DNA from: Bacilli bacterium
GTDB lineage: Bacteria; Bacillota_I; Bacilli_A; RFN20; CAG-826
Direction: 5' to 3'
Length of the DNA stretch: 36,116 nucleotides
NCBI GenBank assembly: GCA_017454295.1
Contig: JAFTDF010000044.1
Location: 1 to 36,116 of the forward strand
Positions 32,534-36,116 of this stretch are shown piece after piece (position 1 is the first letter of the stretch; every line of letters starts with the position of its first letter). The notes below the pieces were generated by a model, which saw only the letters and a program-made list of their open reading frames with translations, ran no database searches and had not been told where the DNA came from. A program made the translations under genes and the position numbers.

Positions 32534-33115
32534 TCAGTGTTTCTTCAATTTGCGAAGGGCTTCCCGTAGCAAGGTTTGTTCGTCGATGCCAGGCTCATTA
32601 ATCGAGGCCAAGACATCGTCGATTTCCCGCGTCTTGAAGCCAAGGGCTTTCAAGCCGGCTTTGACGCCATCATAGAGTTCGGGATTGGCCTTTTGTCCTT
32701 TGCCTTTTTGCCCCGCTTCTTCCATGGCGAGTTTGCCTTTGAGGTCCAAGATGATCTGGGCGGCGGCTTTAGGACCGATACCGGGGAGTTTCTTCAAATA
32801 GGAGGTATTGCTGCTTTCGATCGCGGCAAAGAGTTCATCCGGGCTCGTCTTGCTTAAGGCCGCCAAAGCGGTCTTGGGACCGATGCCTTTGACGGTGATT
32901 AAGGATAAGAAGGCGTCTTTTTCGAGTTTCGTGGTAAAACCGACGAGGAAATGGTCATCTTGGGTGATGACTTCGTGGGTATAGAGTTTGGCCTCGGCGC
33001 CCAAAGTGAAATCGGCGATGCGGGAAACGAAAACCTCATAGCCGATGGGCCCCACTTCGATGGCCACGGTGTCGGTGAAGATGTCAACGATGGTTCCGGA
33101 TAGGGAATAAATCAT
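32534..33115 (-). CDS. ruvA: Holliday junction binding protein RuvA
   Basis: Tetrameric junction-binding partner of RuvB, 193 residues. It has the N-terminal OB-fold ([28 protein letters not shown]), two helix-hairpin-helix motifs ([34 protein letters not shown]) and domain III, which contacts RuvB, at the C-terminus. The ATG at 33115 comes 3 bases after the stop of a 31-codon frame and has no ribosome-binding site of its own, so it likely depends on translation of that small gene. Confidence 0.95.
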   Translation of the reverse strand: MIYSLSGTIVDIFTDTVAIEVGPIGYEVFVSRIADFTLGAEAKLYTHEVITQDDHFLVGFTTKLEKDAFLSLITVKGIGPKTALAALSKTSPDELFAAIESSNTSYLKKLPGIGPKAAAQIILDLKGKLAMEEAGQKGKGQKANPELYDGVKAGLKALGFKTREIDDVLASINEPGIDEQTLLREALRKLKKH

Positions 33116-33118
33116 AAA

Positions 33119-33214
33119 TCAATACAAAATCAGGAAGAGGGCAACGACGAAGAAGCCGAGGAAGGCCCCCAAAGCGGTTAAGACGATGGGCAGATACTTA
33201 CGCGGTTGCTCCAT
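33119..33214 (-). CDS. 31-residue single-span membrane microprotein before ruvA
   Basis: Too short for ordinary gene finding. From the ATG at 33214 the frame gives 31 residues: a short basic start (MEQPRKYLP), about 20 hydrophobic residues (IVLTALGAFLGFFVVALFLI) and LY at the end, a typical single membrane span. TATAAT lies 7 bases before the ATG, and the stop TGA is 3 bases before the ruvA ATG. I infer that it is translated, from a leaderless message, and couples to ruvA. The open frame continues upstream but runs through the promoter. Family and function are unknown. Confidence 0.55.
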   Translation of the reverse strand: MEQPRKYLPIVLTALGAFLGFFVVALFLILY

Positions 33215-33221
33215 GAGCAAG

Positions 33222-33227
33222 ATTATA
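33222..33227 (-). promoter_or_regulatory. -10 box for the ruvA-ruvB transcript
   Basis: Perfect TATAAT on the minus strand, 7 bases before the microprotein ATG; no convincing -35 hexamer. Confidence 0.5.
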
Positions 33228-33259
33228 CAGGCAAATGGTGGGAAAAAGAAGAAAGAGGC

Positions 33260-33275
33260 AAGCGTTTTTTCGCTT
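33260..33275 (-). terminator. Weak hairpin at the end of obg
   Basis: AAGCG/CGCTT stem with six As in the loop, overlapping the obg stop codon and followed on the minus strand by a T-rich stretch (TTTCTTCTTTTT) after a short gap. It may reduce read-through into ruvA. Confidence 0.4.
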
Positions 33276-34560
33276 ATCCGAGATATTCGAATTCGAAGTC
33301 GCAAAGTTGGACGGTATCCCCATCCACCGCGCCTTTTTCTTTGAGGGCTTCATCAATCCCGATTTTATTCAGATACGAGATCAAACGGGCCACGCCTTGA
33401 TCGGTGGAAAGGTTATATAAGCCGTATTCCTTGGTGACCTTTTCGCCGGTGATGACGAAGAGGTGATCCTTGGGATGGAGGATGACGAAATCACGTTGCT
33501 TTTCATCCAAATGGGCGTCATAGACTTTCATACCACCCACTTCATCATTTCCTTCTATATAAAGCGGGAACGGCTCGGTCTTGGAGATGAGCTCATAGGT
33601 TTTCTTCATTAACGGCGCGATGCCTTCTTCGGTGAGGGCACTTAAGCCCAGCACGGGGAAACCAAGTTTCTTTTCGAATTCGGCCTTGCGCTCCTCGGCC
33701 CCGTCGGCGTCCATTTTGGAAGCGACGACGATTTGAGGACGTTCCTCAAGTTTGGCTCCATAGGATTGGAGCTCGCGGTTGATCACGCAGTAGGCTTCAT
33801 AAGGATCGCGTTCCCCGTCCATGGATACCATGTGGATGAGGACGCGGCACCGTTCGATGTGGCGGAGGAAAGCAATGCCTAAGCCCTTGCCTTCGTGGGC
33901 CCCTTCGATGAGCCCCGGCATATCGGCCAACACGAATTGGGTACCTAAATCAGCGATGGTGACGACCCCGAGATTAGGCTCTAAGGTCGTGAAGGGATAG
34001 TCCGCCGTGGCGACGGAGGCTTTGGAAACGATATTGAGCAAGGTGGATTTGCCCACGCTAGGAAAGCCCACCAAGGCCGCGTCGGCTAAAAGTTTTAGTT
34101 CTAGAATTATCCGCTTCTTCTCGCCGGGATGGCCGTTTTCGGCAACCTTGGGAACCCGTAACCGCGAGGATTTAAACGCGGCGTTACCTCGGCCTCCACG
34201 TCCACCTTTTGCTACGCAAAGCTTGGCGCCATCTTCATTCAAATCCCCAAGGAAGCGCATTCCGGCTTCGTCAAAGACGACGGTGCCCACGGGCACTTCG
34301 AAAGTGACATCGGCGGCATTATGGCCGAATTGGAGTTTCTTATCGCCCTTTTCCCCATCCTCGGCAGCCAAAAGCTTGCCATGACGATAGGCGAGTAAGG
34401 TATTGACGTTCTTCTTGGCGATGAGGTAGACGCTGCCCCCTCTTCCGCCATTGCCCCCATCGGGACCACCCTTGGGGACGTTTTTCTCGCGATGGAAGGA
34501 TAAGGCGCCATCCCCGCCTTTGCCGGAACGGACTTCAACGACGGCACGGTCGATTAACAT
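33274..34560 (-). CDS. obg: Ribosome-associated GTPase Obg
   Basis: Essential GTPase in 50S assembly and stress signalling, 428 residues. The glycine-rich Obg fold comes first (GKGGDGALSFHREKNVPKGG, GGRGGRGNAAFKS). The G domain has GFPSVGKST (G1), YPFTT (G2), DMPG (G3) and SKMD (G4), and a C-terminal OCT domain ends the protein. The ATG at 34560 has AAGGAAGG upstream and overlaps the preceding glycosyltransferase stop by 7 bases. rplU and rpmA, often directly before obg in Bacilli, are not there. Confidence 0.96.
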   Translation of the reverse strand: MLIDRAVVEVRSGKGGDGALSFHREKNVPKGGPDGGNGGRGGSVYLIAKKNVNTLLAYRHGKLLAAEDGEKGDKKLQFGHNAADVTFEVPVGTVVFDEAGMRFLGDLNEDGAKLCVAKGGRGGRGNAAFKSSRLRVPKVAENGHPGEKKRIILELKLLADAALVGFPSVGKSTLLNIVSKASVATADYPFTTLEPNLGVVTIADLGTQFVLADMPGLIEGAHEGKGLGIAFLRHIERCRVLIHMVSMDGERDPYEAYCVINRELQSYGAKLEERPQIVVASKMDADGAEERKAEFEKKLGFPVLGLSALTEEGIAPLMKKTYELISKTEPFPLYIEGNDEVGGMKVYDAHLDEKQRDFVILHPKDHLFVITGEKVTKEYGLYNLSTDQGVARLISYLNKIGIDEALKEKGAVDGDTVQLCDFEFEYLG

Positions 34561-35309
34561 AGGGCCTTCCTTTCTTCCTCACTTAGGAGGTAATTACGTT
34601 TGTTCTTTTTGATCCGCCCCAAGTCCTTGGCAAAAGTCTTGGACGTGCGGGACAATCCTTTGACGGAGGAATCCCCCGCGTCATCGGTCCAGGTGCAAGG
34701 ATACTCTTTTATGGAGTATCCGTTAAGGGAAAAGAAATAGAGGTATTCCACATCGAAGGCGAAGGCGGTAATGATTTGACGCCTAGCGATTTCTTTGGCG
34801 AGTTTGGTGCGGAAGCATTTAAACCCGCATTGGGTGTCTTTCACGCCTTTTAAATGGAATTTCATCTTAATGAGCATTCTCGCCCCAAAGTGCGTGATTC
34901 GTCGCTTCAAGGGCTGTTTTAAAGCGTAACGCGACCCTTTGGCGTCGCGACTAGCGATCAAACAATCGATTTTGCCAAGGTCGGGTTTCATCAAATCGAA
35001 GCAACTTAAGTCCGTGGCCATATCCGCATCAAAGAAAAGCACATAATCCGAATCGGCATGTTCGATGCCTTTCTTGATCGCATTGCCTTTTCCTTTGAGC
35101 CCTTCGTCATCTAAAAGATGGACATGGGCCGGGAAGGAACGGGCGGCTTCTTTCATGATGGCCCATTCTTCTTCGTTTGAGCCATCGGCGACGATCAAGA
35201 TATCGTAGGTCAAACCGCAATCATCGAAATAAGGTAAAACCACCTCTTGGAGTTTGGGCAAGAGGACGTTGGATTGGTTTTTGTCGGGGATAATGATGGA
35301 AAGCTTCAT
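34554..35309 (-). CDS. Family 2 glycosyltransferase, dolichyl-phosphate-glucose-synthase-like
   Basis: 251 residues with a GT-A fold: MKLSIIIPDKNQ at the start, GKGNAIKKGI, and the metal-binding DAD (94-96) in LFFDADMAT. The later segment DTQCGFKCFRTKLAKEI matches enzymes that glycosylate polyprenyl phosphate (ALG5/DPM1-like). No membrane span is evident, so it probably acts at the inner face of the membrane, making a lipid-linked sugar; the sugar is unknown. The ATG at 35309 has no ribosome-binding site. A TATGAT box lies 13 bases upstream. The pairing with obg by a 7-base overlap is unusual and functionally unexplained. Confidence 0.85.
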   Translation of the reverse strand: MKLSIIIPDKNQSNVLLPKLQEVVLPYFDDCGLTYDILIVADGSNEEEWAIMKEAARSFPAHVHLLDDEGLKGKGNAIKKGIEHADSDYVLFFDADMATDLSCFDLMKPDLGKIDCLIASRDAKGSRYALKQPLKRRITHFGARMLIKMKFHLKGVKDTQCGFKCFRTKLAKEIARRQIITAFAFDVEYLYFFSLNGYSIKEYPCTWTDDAGDSSVKGLSRTSKTFAKDLGRIKKNKRNYLLSEEERKALC

Positions 35310-35332
35310 AAAAACTGCCTATATCATAAAGG

Positions 35333-35359
35333 AAAGTCCCCTACTTCGGGGGAAACTTC
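35333..35359 (-). terminator. Terminator of the toxin-antitoxin operon
   Basis: AAGT-TT-CCCC (35358-35349) pairs with GGGGACTT (35341-35334) on the minus strand with a two-base bulge, followed by TTCCTTT. It lies 4 bases after the toxin stop. Confidence 0.6.
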
Positions 35360-35363
35360 TTCC

Positions 35364-35648
35364 TTAATGGTGGTAATGCTGGTAACAAGCAAAGATTTTC
35401 ACGGTCCCTTGGAAGGCATCGCCGTCTGAGGTAAACGGTGTGGCGTCCACAGAATAGACGAGCCGATGCTGAATGTTGATCCTTCGCGAATAAAACCCCG
35501 CGAAGTTTCCGACCAGTTTTTCATAAGGGGGTTGGAAAGGATTTTCCTTCAGCACCTCTACTATCTCTTTCAAACGGTCAAGAAGACGACTTTGCTTGAG
35601 ATACCACAAATCCTTCTTGGCCGCTTTAACGATGATCACGTTCCACAT
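35364..35648 (-). CDS. YoeB/Txe-type toxin (ribosome-dependent mRNA endonuclease)
   Basis: RelE-superfamily toxin of 94 residues that cleaves mRNA in the ribosomal A site. The family pattern is clear: ENPF, PYEKL (Glu43), GFYSRRINIQHRLVYSV (Arg62) and the C-terminal QHYHH (His91, Tyr92), which correspond to the catalytic residues of E. coli YoeB, so it should be active. Compared with YoeB (84 residues) there is an insertion of about 12 residues before the last strand. The ATG at 35648 is chosen because GAGG lies 8 bases upstream inside the antitoxin gene; 5 more codons are open upstream. It overlaps the antitoxin gene by 23 bases. Confidence 0.92.
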   Translation of the reverse strand: MWNVIIVKAAKKDLWYLKQSRLLDRLKEIVEVLKENPFQPPYEKLVGNFAGFYSRRINIQHRLVYSVDATPFTSDGDAFQGTVKIFACYQHYHH

Positions 35649-35892
35649 CGGCAATGGCCTCATCTATATCCACAAAATCGGCGTCGTTATATTCGCTTAA
35701 AAGCCGGTTATAAGTCTCCTTATCACCAAGTAAAGAAAGCGTTTCTTGCAGAGCAAGATAGTCTTTTTCGGCCAGAAGAACGGCATTTTCTCCTTTGGCG
35801 TTGGTAATGATGACTGGCTCGCGGGTTTGGTTCACCTGTTCAACGAGCTTATAAAGGTTGTCTCTAGCGGCGGTAATGGCGATGGTAGGCAT
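35626..35892 (-). CDS. YefM/Phd-type antitoxin
   Basis: 88 residues of the Phd/YefM family: MPTIAITAARDNLYKLVEQV begins the DNA-binding N-terminal fold, followed by REPVIITNAKGENAVLLAEKDYLAL, and an acidic C-terminal tail (YNDADFVDIDEAIADVE) that wraps the toxin. The ATG at 35892 is chosen because GGAG lies 8 bases upstream; another ATG at 35898 is too close to it. The frame is open further upstream but through the promoter. It neutralises the toxin and with it represses the operon. Confidence 0.92.
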   Translation of the reverse strand: MPTIAITAARDNLYKLVEQVNQTREPVIITNAKGENAVLLAEKDYLALQETLSLLGDKETYNRLLSEYNDADFVDIDEAIADVERDHR

Positions 35893-35914
35893 AAGCATAT
35901 CTCCTCTAGGGTGG

Positions 35915-35943
35915 AGCATAGCGTACGGAATTCCGTCCGTCAA
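35915..35943 (-). promoter_or_regulatory. Autoregulated promoter of the toxin-antitoxin operon
   Basis: Minus strand TTGACG (35943-35938), 17 bases, TATGCT (35920-35915). The perfect 12-bp palindrome ACGGAATTCCGT (35925-35936) fills the spacer, so a repressor bound there would block polymerase. This is the expected arrangement for antitoxin autorepression. Confidence 0.72.
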
Positions 35944-35978
35944 GGAATTAATTCTTATATTTGCGTCCATAAAGAACC

Positions 35979-36018
35979 TTGTATTCTCAATTCGTACCAT
36001 TCAGACCCGAGAATACAA
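35979..36018. repeat. 10-bp inverted repeat with a 20-base loop
   Basis: TTGTATTCTC (35979-35988) and GAGAATACAA (36009-36018) are perfect inverted copies. No strong T-run follows on either strand. It lies between the antitoxin promoter and the rightward promoter at the window edge, so it could be a terminator for incoming transcripts or a protein-binding site. Confidence 0.6.
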
Positions 36019-36049
36019 TCTCCTTTCTTGGGAAGTCTGATGGGCGGGT

Positions 36050-36078
36050 TTGCCTCGATCGAGGGTTTCCGCTATAAT
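36050..36078 (+). promoter_or_regulatory. Rightward promoter at the window edge
   Basis: TTGCCT (36050-36055), 17 bases, TATAAT (36073-36078). Transcription would begin near 36085 and leave the window. Confidence 0.75.
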
Positions 36079-36116
36079 GTGGGCCGCTGTGGGATGCGTG
36101 CCCATATACTTACGGC
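36079..36116 (+). other. Start of a possibly structured transcript or mRNA leader, cut by the window
   Basis: No start codon with a ribosome-binding site is seen before the edge. GCCG (36083-36086) could pair with CGGC (36113-36116), and alternatively TGGGC (36080-36084) with GCCCA (36100-36104). This might be the 5' end of a ribosomal-protein leader or other regulatory RNA, but too little is visible to name it. Confidence 0.3.

Overview
The window looks like a compact, moderately GC-rich chromosome segment from a Bacilli / mollicute-related Firmicute, possibly one of the uncultured gut lineages. That placement is inferred from gene order, not from a phylogenetic marker search. TGA is used as a normal stop codon and TGG as Trp, so the Mycoplasma code does not apply. 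No tRNA, rRNA, insertion sequence or CRISPR array was seen.

Layout. (1) 1-8404: the 5' end of plsY (minus strand), then rightward parE-parC (topoisomerase IV) and the conserved Bacilli cluster yqeG-yqeH-yhbY-nadD/yqeK-rsfS. (2) 8457-9067: an AT-rich stretch with no convincing gene, holding a close match to the Bacillus dif site (8769-8796). (3) 9068-11445: a Crp/Fnr-family regulator divergent from a lipoprotein substrate-binding protein and an ABC permease, with a CRP/FNR-type palindrome between them. (4) 11474-36000, all leftward: deoB, xerD, dinB, dxs, xseB, xseA, nusB; then a membrane protein, asp23-like gene and transketolase; then aspS-hisS, rel, recJ-secDF, ruvB-ruvA with a 31-residue membrane microprotein, obg, a family-2 glycosyltransferase, and a YefM/YoeB-type toxin-antitoxin pair. 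(5) The right edge holds a rightward promoter and the first bases of a possibly structured transcript.

How it fits together. Genes left of the dif-like site run right and nearly all genes to its right run left, as expected where two replichores meet at the terminus. Topo IV (parEC) lies about 4 kb to one side and the Xer recombinase about 4 kb to the other, so the site and two of the enzymes that separate sister chromosomes are neighbours. The right arm is a shortened version of the Bacillus ruvAB-secDF-recJ-relA-hisS-aspS order; queA, tgt, yajC, apt and dtd are absent from their usual places.

Points that stand out: the dif-like site; a NadD domain that appears to have lost catalytic motifs while fused to an intact YqeK HD domain; a His/Cys-rich tail on HisRS; a SecDF-like protein lacking the family's signature membrane motifs; several start codons placed where leaderless transcripts would begin; and an ABC operon without its ATPase gene.
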